DNA of 64,000 nt from Pardosa pseudoannulata (GCA_032207245.1 CM063504.1:83203844-83267843), one strand, 5' to 3'. Shown: positions 1 to 13,070, numbered from the stretch's first letter. Translations and numbers: made by a program. The notes: generated by a model from the letters alone, not told the origin.

Positions 1-264
1 ACCATACTTGGTGGAGACCAAAAAAGTATTTTATCTCCCTCATGACTTTAACCTTGAAACAATTTAACCTTCCTAAAACTTTTCTATACTTTTACCTTGA
101 ATCAGCATGCACAATTTTCTTAAGATTGATTCAGCCATTTTAAGAATGTATAGCAAACATATATACTACATACATTCAGAGAATTATATACATACATATA
201 TATATAAATAATTTCTTAGTTTATTATTATTGTATTAGAATTGATTTTTCTCTTTTAATTATAG

Positions 265-431
265 GTTTAAAGATGGAGAACAGTTACACAATATAACGGA
301 TCACTTAGAAATATATGGCAATAATACCCTTATAATTCTACATGCAAGTTATAATGATTCTGGTATCTATACCTGTAAAATTAATAAAACTGTTCTAGAT
401 GTTGATTTACAAGCTACTATATCAGTTCAAT
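265..431 (+). CDS. Bsg: Basigin/neuroplastin exon: C-terminal half of Ig domain 1 (gene continues upstream of window)
   Basis: Internal exon of 167 bp between an AG acceptor (TTTTAATTATAG) and a GTAAGT donor. It enters in phase 2 (one base completes a codon, probably Trp) and leaves in phase 1. The 55 complete codons begin FKDGEQLHNI and contain the Ig F-strand signature DSGIYTCKI, whose Cys would pair with a Cys encoded upstream. Four N-glycosylation sequons are visible (NIT, NNT, NDS, NKT), fitting the heavy glycosylation known for basigins. The exon alone would only say Ig domain. The assignment comes from the downstream exons, which join in frame. Signal peptide and first half of Ig1 are outside the window. 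Confidence 0.92.
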
Positions 432-1784
432 GTAAGTTTTCTTTGAAACTGAATTTTATAATTATATAAATAAATGTAAATATCGCTTTGTCATAATACA
501 TGATAAATAAGTTAATTCTGTGCATAAATCTTATAAAGTTTCTTTGTAATTTATTTATAATATTTATTAATTTTAAGAAAAATTGCCTCATAACTGTTCT
601 TGTTTGATTTATCCCATATTAAAAATTTTGCAGTTACCTGTAAATTATTATTATGGGTTTAGTTATATAACTGAATCGTATCACTAATATTAAATTTGTT
701 AAAAGTCAGTAAAAATATGTTAAATACAAGACCGTAGACTTCCAATTCTTGTTTTTCAGTAAGAGACAATTAAAAATTATGCTATTAATAAAGAAAAATA
801 GTCTTAAAAAACTGCAAATGCTGCCATTTATGTATCTTTATATATTAAATTAATATATCTTTTAACACTTAAATCTTAATTCCATTAAGGACTTGATGCA
901 TAGTTATAGAAAGGATTCTTAATTTTATATTGGAGTAATCGTTGCTTTTAAACCATTAATTTAAATCAATTCAAAACATTAGTCTTGGATTTATACTTAT
1001 CATAATATTTGTTATTTCTAATTTGTTTTGGTAGTTATAATTTAATTTTTTTTAATTATGTTATTTCTTGTTTTGTTTAACTGGTAGATTTTTCCTGATG
1101 TACTCCTTTTTACTTGTTAAGAAATGCTGTTAACAGTATTATCATAAATATTAACTTGTGTTACATAAAAGTAATAAAATTACTGAAAGTTTAAAAAAAT
1201 AAGCATTGAACCAAAATTTAACTTTTTATTAAATATGCATTACGTAATTTTAAACATTATATATAACAAAATGATCAGCTATTTACATATTTGTGTAAAT
1301 TGATATTTTATATGATGATTAAATCTGATAAATAAGTAAAGAGTTATTAAAGCATTTAGAAAAAAGTAGTCGTCTTTATATATTTCAACAGCCTTAGCTA
1401 TAGTCTTTGCTCAGTGCTCATTTTGTGTCTAGCAAGTACAGTTTTAATTTCTTTAAAATTCTATCATGTTTTATACTTATGTAAATATTTAAATGTAATT
1501 AACAATCTGCAGTTAATTTGTCCCTTTTTATTATAGTATGATAATCTTATAGCTTAGTATGCCTTATCCATAATAAAATCAGTTTAATTGAAATTTGAAT
1601 AAAATATTTTGCATCTATAGACATACATAGCAAACATGTACCTTGATAAATTTTATTTTTCTCTGAGAATGTTGGAACTTCTAATTTGATAGATCTATGT
1701 TTGCATTTATCTTCCTATAAAATATTTACTTAAATTACTTATTATAATATTTAAAGTTGTTTATAGTTTCACTTTCCCTTCTAG
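432..1784 (+). other. Basigin intron, no internal feature
   Basis: Phase 1 intron of 1,353 bp, very AT-rich. No repeat, MITE or second exon was recognised in it. Confidence 0.85.
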
Positions 1785-1898
1785 CAAAAATTAACTTAAA
1801 AAAATTTGATCAATCATCTGTTGTGGTACAAGGTAGTCCTTTAGAACTCATCTGCGAAGCTGAAGGAGGCCCTCTGCCACAGATAAAGTGGTACAGAG
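1785..1898 (+). CDS. Bsg: Basigin/neuroplastin exon: first half of Ig domain 2
   Basis: Exon of 114 bp, phase 1 at both ends, between a pyrimidine-rich acceptor (CACTTTCCCTTCTAG) and a GGTAAT donor. Reading on from the previous exon gives SKINLKKFDQSSVVVQGSPL, then the B-strand cysteine in LELICEAEGG and the C-strand tryptophan in IKWYRG. These are the core Cys and Trp of an Ig fold. Splitting an Ig domain across two exons is usual for basigin-type genes. Confidence 0.95.
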
Positions 1899-4800
1899 GT
1901 AATTTCTTTTATTTCTTATTTTTGTTCAAAATATTACTCTTTTTATTAGTTTTTAGTACTCCTTATTTTCACACCATAAATAATTTATATTAAAATTTTA
2001 CCCCTAGTTCCTTTTATTTATAGAACATGAGAATGAAAATAATGGAAAGATAAAAATGGCTTTAAGGTATCCGTCTACGTTAAAAACATAATTTTTTGCC
2101 CAAAACCATAAATATTTTTTGTTTGTTTCTCTATTGTAAAATTTCAATTCTAGTATTTTTAATAATTAGCAACTTGGCAATTAGAAAGTTTTGAAGCAAG
2201 AAAGTGTAGGGAATTTTAAACATGCATTTTAATTTTTTAACAGTTAAAGTTGGTTTCATAAACTTCAAATGTTTTTTTCTCAGAACGGTATTTTTAATAA
2301 AATGTTGAAACTTGAAATGTGATTTCTCAAGTTCTTAAAATATTTTGTTGAAAATTATTATGAATACTTTTGATAGTATTTAATAGTGAATGACCTAAAA
2401 GCTTTAAATTTGGATAATTTTTAATAATGTTACACTCATAGTTAGATATAAAGGTAATGAAAATTCATTAAAAATTCAATGTGTATGATTTTGAAGGACC
2501 AAAATTTTTTACTAAATGTAAATTAAGCAAAGATTTTAGGTGATTCACTAGTCCAGTATATAAGAAATGTGTTGCATCAAAAAATATTGAAATAATTTAA
2601 TTTATTAAAAAATTAGACCTTTTAAAAAAACCAGGTGTTTTTTTTTTTTTTTCTTTCAGAAATAAATTTTAAATTTTCTAAGTGCAATTCTCTATGATAA
2701 TATAAAAAATAAATCTAAAAATGTAAAAACATGAACCAGTTTCTACATTTAAAGAAAAAAGTTCTCTGAACGTAGACGGATACATTAAGGAAATACATAC
2801 ATAGAAATACCTACATAGTAAGACTCAAAAGTTCTCTAACTGAATGTATAACTTAAAAGATAACTTGCAGCAGAATGGCTACAATAAAATTTCTGTGTTA
2901 CTTCATTCATCTCCTCTTATGAAATTAGTTTCATTCAAATTACATGATCAGTGCATCCCCACAATGTCATATTTTATAGACTAGTATACTTAGAAACCAA
3001 TAATTGAAAGAAATGCATAGCATCTGTTGACAAATCATTCCCCGCATGTTAAACAAAGGCCAAAACTAAACTAGATATGAAATGAAAGGAGTTTATTTCA
3101 GCTGTTAACAAAAATATTCTCCCTTCCTTGCGGAATTGTATTTTTTATACATCCCACAATTCAAGTGAGCATCGACAACATGGAAATCATTCCAATGCTT
3201 GTAGAAATTCCACCAAGATAGAGAAAGCCATCTTGAAGGTTTTCTTCAATCCAGGCCATTGTGTATCTAGAATTTATCTGTAAACAAAGTTTACTATGTA
3301 GACATACTGCCTCATTTGTTCAAGTAGATTCAAAAGAAGAAATTAAAACTGTGGGCTAAGCAGTATAGGCACATTTACATGACAACAGTCTTGCTCACTA
3401 ATTCCTTCTTGTCTTTGACTTTCTTGCAAAAACCTTATGTTTTATCTCCCTTATAACCCTGATCTCACTCCCTGTGACTCTAACATATTTCTTGAACTGG
3501 TTTGTCACTTTCAGGGTCATTAGATTGAAACTACAATGAAGTTAAAACTTCATGGCAGGTAGCATCAAGAAACATTGCTAAAAGTTCAATTCCAAAAGTA
3601 TTTCAGTGACGTTTAAAGTGGTGGGAAAAGTTTGCTGCTGCATAAGTCCTATTTCAAGGACAGATGTATTACAACATTTTAATTGAAATATTTTTAAAGT
3701 TTTAGACTCAGTCGAGAAACTTTTGAATCTTTCTATACATAATATATTATTTTTCTAACTGCTTGACTGGGAAAATGAATGCTATGCCTATTTTTTAACA
3801 TATATATATTTATTATTTTAATTTTTTATGATTGTTTTTTATTTGACCTTATAAGACCAAATTACCATGTCCGAATTGCAATGTAAATTACAATGCCCAC
3901 TCTAAAAATGAAGAACATTAAGTATTCTTTAGAAACAAAGCCATTTGGCTGAAGTAGTTTAGAGTAAAAAACTTGTAGGCAGATAACTAATTAAAGTTAG
4001 CAGCTATTTAAGGAGTTATCTCTGAATAACTTTGCAAAATCCTTTATTAATTTACAGATAAGTCTCAACAGTTCTTGATTATTCTATGAATTAGAGGCTG
4101 AGAATTTGTATGCCAAAAATGTGCATACTAACAAAATTTTCATTATTTTAATAGTTTTGTACTATACACTTTTTTTTGTCAGTTATTTCTGTATATTCAT
4201 TTAAAGCCTTACATATATATTAATTTAAATGAATTTTTTTTAACATTTGTGTAGTGTACATCTACATAAATGATAAAATTTGCTTAGGCAATTTTGGGGG
4301 AAGAAGAAATAACATTTTATTTCTTTATATTAAAAGTGGCCCTAAGTAGATTGTGTCTTAAATTGACATTAAGAATGTTACCATTGTGATCTTAATGTTG
4401 ACTTTGAAGTCTAAAATTATATCTAAGGAAAAATGTTTTTTGTGCATATAAATTTTATAAATTAACAGTTACCAGAGTTAATAAATATTCTTTTTAACTG
4501 GAGTTATGTATTTGTTAGGTTGGAAAAGCAAGTGAAATACAATAGTACAAATTTGTTGTGTCCTATTTTTATCATTTATAAAATATCTTTTAAGCATCTC
4601 TCCATACAATGACTCTCATATGTGTGTTTCATATTAGAAATATCACAGTAGATGACTTTGATCAATTACATTTTTGTATGAACCATAAATTTTTTTATTA
4701 ATTATAAGACCTTGTAGTTTTCTTTGTTTTCTTAGATATGTTAAAAATTTTTAAAAAATTTTATAATATTTTTAATACATTACCATTTTTAAATGTTATC

Positions 4801-5483
4801 TAAAATTATCTGGAATTATTTAAGCAGATAAATTATTTTTCAGCATTTGTACCATAATTCTTTAAGCTAAAATGTATTTAGAATGAGCCACCTGTACTTT
4901 ACTGTAATAATTACAGGAAGTAATTGGTTTTGAGATAGTGTTTTCTTACATAAAATCATATTTTCTTCTGCTTTTGGAGACTTTTGGAAACCAAGGATAC
5001 CAAATTCTTTAAATCAAATCGTTTTATTTTCTAATTCTTTTTGGGAATTAATTTTAATAGAAAACTGTTTGTTTTATGGTAAAAGTATGACTTAGTTCTG
5101 TATAAAAGTATTTTTTTTTTCTAAACCAATCAACAGGGATTAATATCCTGTAATCGATATATTAAATTTTGCTGAAAATTTTGTCTGTTTTAAATAGAAC
5201 ATTTGATTAAATGTATTAATTTTAATAAATTGGTATAAACCAAATCAATTGTAAATACTAATTTTTAAAAAAATTCTCAAAAATCTAAAACATTTGTATA
5301 TGATGTATCAATAAAAGTTTGCTACAAAGAGATAAACATTGGTATTTCCTTGTATAATAAAATCACTTAATTCTAGTGTTTCAAACAGTTGAACTTTAAT
5401 TTTTTATCAGTAATATTGATATCACATTTAAAACAAATTAATTTTCCTCATGTTAATAAGAAAAAAATATTCTGAATGTTTAG
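1899..5483 (+). other. Basigin intron with one piggyBac-like insertion
   Basis: Phase 1 intron of 3,585 bp. It contains the TTAA-flanked element at 2062-2788. The rest is AT-rich sequence with no coding or repeat signal that I recognise. Confidence 0.8.
2062..2788. mobile_element. Non-autonomous piggyBac-like element with TTAA target duplication
   Basis: The element is bounded by TTAA on both sides (2062-2065 and 2785-2788). Directly inside are inverted ends GGTATCCGTCTACGTT and, on the other strand, TGTATCCGTCTACGTT, matching at 15 of 16 positions. TTAA duplication plus short terminal inverted repeats is the hallmark of the piggyBac superfamily. The 727-bp interior is AT-rich with no transposase remnant, so this is a MITE-like derivative lying in a basigin intron. 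Confidence 0.75.
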
Positions 5484-5660
5484 GTGAAGAAGAACTTGAT
5501 GAAGGAGATGATGAGCGAATCAAAATATTAGACTATGGAGGTTTGAAAAATGCTAAATTAGTTATTGAAGATGCTGATTATCCAGACAGAAATTACTACA
5601 CATGTGAAGCTTATAATCAAATTGACTCAGTCCGTACTACTATCTTAGTTAGAGTAAAGG
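5484..5660 (+). CDS. Bsg: Basigin/neuroplastin exon: second half of Ig domain 2
   Basis: Exon of 177 bp, phase 1 at both ends. The acceptor ends TGTTTAG and the donor reads GGGTAAAA. The product starts with an acidic loop (GEEELDEGDDER) and continues through AKLVIEDADYPDRNYYTCEA, where the F-strand Cys pairs with the Cys of the preceding exon. It ends VRTTILVRVK, the last strand of Ig2 leading into the membrane segment. The reading frame is open 5' of the acceptor, but homology to the family begins at the splice site. Confidence 0.95.
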
Positions 5661-6320
5661 GTAAAATAAATTTACTTTTATCATAAAAGTTTAAGGCAAA
5701 TTTTACTTTGTATTTATATAAGTATATTATTTTATAGCAGTATTTCTGTAATATAATTAAAATAACTTTGGTAACTATATTACCTTTTATTGTGTATAAT
5801 AGTTAGCAATCAGGATTTATAAAATAAATATATATCTTTTTGTTTAGTGTCAGATTTTAACACAGTAATTAACACTTAATATGAACTGTAATTGAAAATA
5901 ATTGATTGGGTCTTGAGATACAATTTCAAAATTTCTAATTAACATTTTTTATAACTTTATGCTAGTGCAAAAAGTTAAATAATTAAAATTTTTGTAAAAA
6001 GTGGTTTTTTTAAGCTTATATATACTTTTCAAATAAGTTAGACTTGTTTCATTTAGATGAGTATAAATGATAGTTATCTATTTCTACTTTTTTGAATTAC
6101 ATCTTATAAAGATATGAAGACAAATTTCTTAAAATGTTACAATGGGTCTAAATCCATTCATCCATATAAATAAAATCATACAAATTTTAGGTTTTGTGTA
6201 TGAATATTAAGGTGCTAGCTTTAAAAAATTTCTTAATAGTTTCCTGGTCAGCTTACACTATTATTTTACAAAAAATTCATATTAGTTTATTTATAACTAA
6301 CAATTAAATGATTTTTCAGA

Positions 6321-6568
6321 TTGACCCCTTGGGGACCCGCTCATAAATGCTATATGAGTCAAACGTTGTGAAAACCGTTGCCATTTATGCCATCTAATAT
6401 TTAAATCTAGCATTTAAAAATTAAAATAAAACATTCAGATCTCCTAATATACACACACAACTCTGGTCTCTCAATATCAATCGTAGATCATTGCGTGGGG
6501 GACAACGCTGGGCTGATAAGAGTGAAATTGCTGCATTTTGTATACGAGACTGGTCGCAAAGGGGTTAA
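6321..6568. mobile_element. Small piggyBac-like MITE
   Basis: The right end reads, on the - strand, TTAACCCCTTTGCGACCAG. The left end on the + strand is TTGACCCCTTGGGGACCCG, so the two ends share the (TTAA)CCCCTT...GACC pattern. One TTAA has decayed to TTGA. At 248 bp it has no coding capacity. Confidence 0.6.
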
Positions 6569-7523
6569 ACTTTAGTACAGTAAATGAATGTCCAGATATA
6601 CTATACTCAGTGTGTAATCTGGATTGCTGTATTTTGTACATTACAAAACTTTCAGACATGAATAAAATTCTAAAGTACATGTTAATATCAAAACACATAT
6701 AGACTAATCCCACTTAAATCCCCCCCAGAAAAATTCTCTGAAAAATATGCCTCAGTTATGTATGTTGCTATAACTTCTAATGTAGGATAACTTTTAATGA
6801 TTGTGATTTCAAATTCTACTACAGTCTTCATGTTCTGTTTTTAATGTGTCACTGTCCTTCTCAAGGTTTACTAGAAATCAGTCTGTAGTTTTTCTCCATG
6901 CAAAGTTACTATGTGTGCAGCTATAACTCCTAGAAGGAAAGAGACATTTTTTAAACACATTTCTTGTTCTGAATCATTTAATAACATTATACATTCTAAC
7001 TAAACAGTTTTATTTTCTGAGCATTTCAGTCAGATATATTAATGTTCTAAAAGCTATTTAATATTTTGTCATACATTGGCTAAACTGATAGAGTACTGCT
7101 CTTTAATACAGGAGTCATTTTCTGTCCTAATATTTTTGTGGCCATACCAGAAAAAATGGCTTATAATTGAATTAAAATAGTAGTACTAGTAAATAGTAAT
7201 ACTACTTAAGGATTTTTTTCTCTAGCTCTAGGGGTTCTGCTGCTCCTAAACTTTGTTCTGTAGATAGTTGCCCATGACCTAAAACCAACCCTGCTATCCA
7301 TGCACTCAAATCCCAAGGCTGACATAGATGTTTGTAGTCTTTAAGAGTGAGCTTTAAGCAGTACAACTCCAATTTAATTAGTCTTTGTGTTGTAAAATAT
7401 TAACTTTAACACTCCCAAAAACCAATGTTTAATTCTATCTGTATAACATCTTAACATTTCATATTTTAAGTTATGACTTACATAAGGTTAGAATGTTGAA
7501 CTATTTTAGCTCCTAAGGTTTTT

Positions 7524-7688
7524 TTGGATTGCTATTGTCTGTTATTTTATGATGCAAGGACTAATGAGACCAAAAGCTGCTGCTTAAAGCTGATTCCAAA
7601 CAGTTATGACTTCCATGCCAACAGTGGGATTCAAACCCATGAATTCAAGTACCAAAGAGTAGTACCCTACCCATTTAGCCATCATTTG
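7524..7688 (-). mobile_element. tRNA-derived SINE (old copy)
   Basis: On the - strand it has a tRNA-like head ending in a B-box-like GGTTTGAATCCCAC, then the family body GCTTTAAGCAG and a TCATTAGTCC segment. It is flanked by direct repeats at 7509-7523 and 7689-7703 that match at 14 of 15 bases (GCTC(C/T)TAAGGTTTTT). Numerous substitutions from the better copy at 53394 indicate age. Confidence 0.8.
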
Positions 7689-8346
7689 GCTCTTAAGGTT
7701 TTTATCATAAATAAGATTTCCCCCTCCCCCCCAAAAAAAAAAATAAAATAAATGAGAAAGTTCCCAATATTTGTAGTGAAGATGATAGGTCTTCTAATCA
7801 GAAGTTAAAAATACAGTATTTTTATCTAATTTAAAAACTATGGTAAGGCACTTATTATAAAATAAATTCATTCTTAGCACTAAAATTTTATTTAGTGTTA
7901 AATATTATTGTTAAGATTCTTTTATTTTATTTTATATTTTGTTAAATGTTTAAAGTGTACCCTATTTAAAACTTACATTGTTTTGCTCATTTGATGAAAC
8001 ACGGTCTGTTAACAGAATCTTGATATACTTTTGTTTAATATTTTATATTATGAACTCAGGGCTGTCTTGAAATTTTGCTTCAGAAATCTCTTTTCTGCTT
8101 TTTATACAAGCTTCAAGAAAGCCTCTTATTATAAACTGGAACAGCTAATGATTCTGTTATGCATAATCAAATTTCAGCTGTGTCATATTAATGAATACCA
8201 GTTTTTTTTTCTCTAAAGTATCTGTTTTTCAATAATTTGAAAAAATTTCATTAAAAATAGAAAATTAAAATATTTCTTGTTGTTAATCATTCCTTTTCCT
8301 AATACTTAATTTTAGTAATTATGTTTATATGGTTTTCTTATTGCAG

Positions 8347-8482
8347 ACAAACTTGCTGCTCTGTGGCCTTTTCTGGGAATATGTGCTGAAGTAGCTATAT
8401 TGTGTTCAATCATTTTTGTGTATGAGAAAAGAAAGAGTATGAATCAGTGTGATGAGCCTGAAACAGATCTTCCAACAGAAAA
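8347..8482 (+). CDS. Bsg: Basigin/neuroplastin exon: transmembrane segment and start of cytoplasmic tail
   Basis: Exon of 136 bp, entering in phase 1 after TTATTGCAG and leaving in phase 2 at AAGTTAGT. The split codon GAC and following residues give DKLAALWPFLGICAEVAI, then ILCSIIFVYEKRK. This ALWPFLGI-AEV-(hydrophobic)-YEKR block is diagnostic of basigin, neuroplastin and embigin: a single helix with a conserved Pro and a buried Glu. In the known family this helix pairs with monocarboxylate transporters, for which basigin is a surface-delivery chaperone. The tail continues with an acidic stretch (DEPETDLPTE), as in vertebrate homologues. Confidence 0.97.
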
Positions 8483-8882
8483 GTTAGTGCTTTTTTGTGA
8501 AACATAGATAAAAATTTGTTTAATAATGGTTCCTGTCTAATTTATTAACTCCCATAAGGCTATGCATGGCAGTCTATCAGATGTGGTGCATTCCTTAGAA
8601 AAAAAATTGCCTTTTAGAGTGTTTTTATAATCTAACTAGTGCCATTTAATTAGTTTTTAACTAGTTTTTATAATTTAACTATTATAATGCCTAGTGTCTT
8701 TATAAGGACTCTTAAAAATTAGTTTGTAGAATTTGTATGTTTTCTTGGGATGATTTTTTTTTCTTTTTAGCAAAGGTTGGTGTAACCAATATAAAACAAA
8801 TCCTCCTAATTTTAAAGTATCTACTCAGGATATCCAGAAAGTGGGAAAGCTGGGAATCAACAAGAAATTATCAGAGAAATTG

Positions 8883-8922
<40 letters not shown>

Positions 8923-9782
8923 AATCTGGGAATTTTCTGCAAAATGAAAAATTTGAAAACTAACAAATTCTGCCTGCAAAAGTTGGGAAAAAAATAATAC
9001 TCTCCAATTGCAGACCTCTTGTGTATTTTTTAAATGCTTATTCAATGTTAAAGAAAAATAGAGATAAAGGAGTCTTCAGAAAATTAAGCAATTTAAGCTC
9101 AAAAGAAAAAAATCTAAATTGATTAAAAAGCAGTTAGATAAAAAAAGAAGTTCAATCATCAGCAGAGGTTAACAAGGAAATTAATGCTCTCATGGAGCAA
9201 ATTGAATCTTTAAAATTCTATTGTACTTTTTTAATTATTAGGCTGCATTATTTAACTGTAAATAAAATATGAAACAGAAGTACTGCAGAAATTGTCATAA
9301 TTTTTTTTATAATTATTTTAATGAAATTAATTCATCCTTTGTACCTCACAGGTTATTCTGTATATCCCAAAGATTGAAAAGAATACTTTAAGTTTTAAAG
9401 ACATTGGGGTTTTTTTGTAAATTAAAATTTATAACTTTATTTAAATATAAATTTATATCTAAAAACAGTTTTATAAAAGAATTGAAGTTGTATATTAAAT
9501 AGTATGAATTTATTGGGGGAAAATTACAAATTGCAGTGAGTTAAAAGGTTTCTCCCTGGATACCCTGCTACTGTTTCTTTTAAAGTTTTAATAAGCCAAT
9601 ACAAGGCTGCAAAGCTCTTACCCATTTAGCACCATCCAGGAAGCACGTGTAGCTTAAGGTATGCTGTAGACGTGAGTAACATTAACCCCCGCTGGTCCTC
9701 GTATTTTAGAGGCAGGGACCAAACAGTAGACCCCCAGGTTTGGCATGCCTCCACCAGAAGTATTGTTTGAGAACTTGGAAGA

Positions 9783-10115
9783 CATTGTGACCACGAACAT
9801 CTTTTACCTTCCCCAGTCACCTTTAATGAACATAGCTATAAAATATGGTAAAAAATTAAATAAAATTTAATATTAATAGTTGAGTCTATTGATTCTATTC
9901 CCCTTCCACCGCTGGCTTTGGCCCTGGCTCTAGACCTTTGTTACATTGTGACCACGAACATATTTTACCTTCCCAGTCACCTTTAATGAACATAGATATA
10001 AAAAATAGTAAGAAATTAAATAAAATTTAATATTAATAGTTGCTTGAGTCATTTGATTATATTCCCCTTCCCCTCTCACCTATGGCTATAGCCCTGGCTC
10101 TAGACCATTTGTTAC
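9783..10115 (+). repeat. Two-copy tandem repeat, period 161 bp
   Basis: CATTGTGACCACGAACAT begins at 9783 and again at 9944. Both copies continue through CTTTAATGAACATAG and GCCCTGGCTCTAGACC. The copies differ by scattered substitutions and small indels. No transposon ends were seen. Confidence 0.85.
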
Positions 10116-10526
10116 CAAACTTATAAAGCTTCTGGACAAGTGTATCATTTTAAATCCAAGTGTGAGTTACCAAAAGAAACCAGGATAGAAATAAAAACTT
10201 TTTTAAATCTTACATTTGTTTATTGCCTATAAACATGCATTTCTAGTAAATATGAAATCAATTTTAATAAAACTGTTGGTATAAGAAAAATGAATTTAAA
10301 CTAAACTGTACATAGGGAAAATTTGAAATTCCAGTTGTAACAAATTATAAATGGGACAAAAAAAATTTTCATCAGAATTATTGACTTTAATGACAAGGAT
10401 GGCACTTCTTTTTGTTCACCAACAAGATTTATATGTTGTAAGAGTATGTAGTAGGTGCTATTCAAATACATTTATCCAAATTTTCATCAATCCAACAGCT
10501 TTTGTTGATTTATGTATAAATGTATG

Positions 10527-10675
<149 letters not shown>

Positions 10676-11424
10676 CTTTGACATACCCATTGAAGTCCCT
10701 TTAGGAGAACTGAATTCATTATTGAAGTCACTGATGTTTTCTAGGGGTAAAATGAGTTATAAAGATATACCAAACTAAATTGTAAATTATATCATAGTTT
10801 GGGTTTGGTATATTGGAATATGAAGATGTGCAACAAAACTGAATGTATTAAAATATGAGAGAATGAAAGCATTGTTATCATCTTTATTGATTCAGATAAT
10901 CAGATTTTTTAAACAACAGTCTTCTATACAAAAGTCTTCTAACAAGAGTCTTCTATACAAAAACTGAATTTTTTAATAAATGTCACTTAAAACCTATATA
11001 TTAAACTATTAAAGGAATGATTCTTACATTATGTCTAGAGGACAGATAATTGTAAAAATTGAACATTTTTATGTATATTATGGGGTTAAACCCCCATAGA
11101 TTACTTAAAAAAGGGTTATAACAAGTAGCACACAAGACACTTGAAAGTAATGAACTGCAATTTAGCTGACACATGAATCGAAAATGTTTGCCATCTCTAA
11201 TCTAGACCTTTAATGCATATCATGTCTGGTCTGTAAGCTGTATATCTCAAAAGAAGTATAAAAGTATGCATATTAAACATTCTAGGATGCTCATTTTCTA
11301 TTTATAATCTATAACATTCAACATTCATATTCATTATTTTATCTCTTCCTTCCCCCTTTACCAGTGTGTTGTGTTTGCATACAATAACTAGATAACTATG
11401 TAAATTTTCCTTTTTCTCTTTCAG

Positions 11425-11479
11425 CAAACATCATCGTGATCAGAAAGCAAAAGGACAAGATGTGAGACAAAGGAAATAG
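11425..11479 (+). CDS. Bsg: Basigin/neuroplastin last coding exon (C-terminus and stop)
   Basis: The acceptor is pyrimidine-rich (TTTTTCTCTTTCAG). The joined frame reads NKHHRDQKAKGQDVRQRK and stops at TAG 11477-11479. The ending resembles the conserved basigin/neuroplastin C-terminus (a DK/K-rich segment followed by VRQR or LRQR), so the full tail is encoded. Inside the exon, GAT|GTGAGA at 11459-11466 looks like a splice donor. If used, it would replace VRQRK with another end (see the candidate exon at 13677). The 3' UTR extent is unknown. Confidence 0.95.
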
Positions 11480-11864
11480 TATTAAATAGTTCGACTAATA
11501 ATGACGTGATAATTGTTTTGTTTCTTCCTTGCTTCAAGATCTGCATTTCTTTTCAATATGTAATGTGTTTGTTTCCTCTTAATTTCACATGTTTGTATGG
11601 AATTTCTATTATATCATTCACTCTTCATATGTTTTCATTTATTCATTTTTGAAGTGATAAAGAAAATATTGATTTGTCCTCTCTTGGGAGGTAAAGTGCA
11701 ATGTTTCTTTTACACTTTATGTGAGATGACATATATATAAAATATATATATATATATGCATCTGAACGCATAGCTACAACGAGAACATTAGCAATGTGAG
11801 TTAAATGTCCTATGTGTTGACGTAGTTATTTGTGTGTAGTGCCAGGATTTGAGAGTCATTAGAG

Positions 11865-12466
11865 CAGAGGTTCTTAACATGATACCAGGACTTCTAATAT
11901 CTGTAACAGATTAAGGATGCTAGTTATCAAAACTAATATTAAATTTTGTGGTACTGAAGAAAATTGTGATAATGTACAAATTGTAATCAGTGCAACATTA
12001 CACTGTTTAGTTTTCTTGTATGGTTATATGCTTTGGATTCTTAAAATTATGTTCTTTGTACTATAAAGCATTAATCTGCATCATTAAATGTTAAATATTC
12101 CATGAATGTAATGTTTGTGTGCTGTATATATATTCTTTATTACAAGCTGTACCAGTAAGAAAATTTTTTATCTAACATCCAAGTGCTTAAGATATTTGAA
12201 AAGACTGATAATCATGTTTCACTAGTGAGGTTGTTTTTCTCTCATTTTAACTTACAATAGATGATATCATGTCAATATTCTATCCATTATTATAGCTCCA
12301 AAAGTTTAAGTGCTCTGAAATCTCTTATTATTTTCCTGTACAACTTTATAAGGATGTGTATTTAAATTCAGTTATATTTGAAAACTTTCACAAACTTTAT
12401 CTTCAGAAGCACAGGTTATAAATGATGTTTTGAAATGAAAAGAAAATACAAGGTTGAGAACCACTG
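11865..12466. mobile_element. hAT-type MITE with perfect 8-bp target duplication
   Basis: The flanks CATTAGAG (11857-11864) and CATTAGAG (12467-12474) are identical, the 8-bp duplication expected of hAT transposons. The ends are CAGAGGTTCTTAAC and, inverted, CAGTGGTTCTCAAC. The 602-bp interior has no transposase. It lies about 385 bp downstream of the basigin stop, so it is probably in the 3' UTR or 3' flank. Confidence 0.85.
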
Positions 12467-12506
12467 CATTAGAGTATTCTTGTTTGTGTGTGTTGATGTC
12501 TATTGC

Positions 12507-12512
12507 AATAAA
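12507..12512 (+). promoter_or_regulatory. Bsg: Candidate basigin poly(A) signal AATAAA
   Basis: First canonical AATAAA that I find after the basigin stop codon, about 1 kb downstream and just beyond the hAT MITE. A TAATGTGCTC stretch follows. Many AATAAA strings occur in this AT-rich DNA, so this is only a candidate. Confidence 0.3.
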
Positions 12513-12658
12513 TTATTCCTCTAATGTGCTCACTTCAGATACTAAAAGTAACAAAAATATTTTCGTAAGACACATTAAAAGCACCTTGTGTCTGGTTTCT
12601 GTTCCATAATATCTTTGGAGCTATGTTGAAAATTTGTTATGAGATCTCTCCTTTGTAA

Positions 12659-13070
12659 CAGTGGTTTTCAACCAATAGTTTTAGTATTACATAAATTTCA
12701 TTGTGGTGCCATATTCTTTTGGGTTATGCATGATAAAATCGTATCCCTAAATGTATAGTCAAAATGGGCATTTTCTTTCAGAAATATATATGGCATGTTG
12801 AAGTTTGGTGTAAATTGTTAAAGTAATTTAATAAAAATAAATTTCCAAGTTAAATTCAAATATAGTATTTATATAAAATTATATTCTCGTTATACTTGTA
12901 ATTAAAATTGTTTTACAAAAATTTAAAGAGACTGTAAAAAACTTAGAATTGAGGTTATTTCACAGTAGGTAGGGGAAAATACAGAGAGTTTATCATATAT
13001 TTTTCAAAATAGTACTGAATGTAATGTGCACATAAAGGCACCTCTGTGTTAATGCGGTTGAAAACCATTG
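12659..13070. mobile_element. hAT-type MITE, target duplication not evident
   Basis: The ends are CAGTGGTTTTCAACC (from 12659) and, inverted, CAATGGTTTTCAACC (ending 13070), a typical hAT terminal repeat. The flanking 8-mers do not match, so the insertion is old or rearranged. Length is 412 bp with no coding content. Confidence 0.65.

Larger units (their letters stand above)
5661..8346 (+). other. Basigin intron with a MITE and a SINE
   Basis: Phase 1 intron of 2,686 bp holding a small piggyBac-like MITE (6321-6568) and an old reverse-oriented tRNA-SINE (7524-7688). The remainder is AT-rich with nothing recognised. Confidence 0.8.

Noticed and set aside
8737..8997. 86-residue frame between two basigin exons
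   Set aside because: It is driven by a poly(T) (poly-Phe) run. There is no splice continuity with basigin and no domain.
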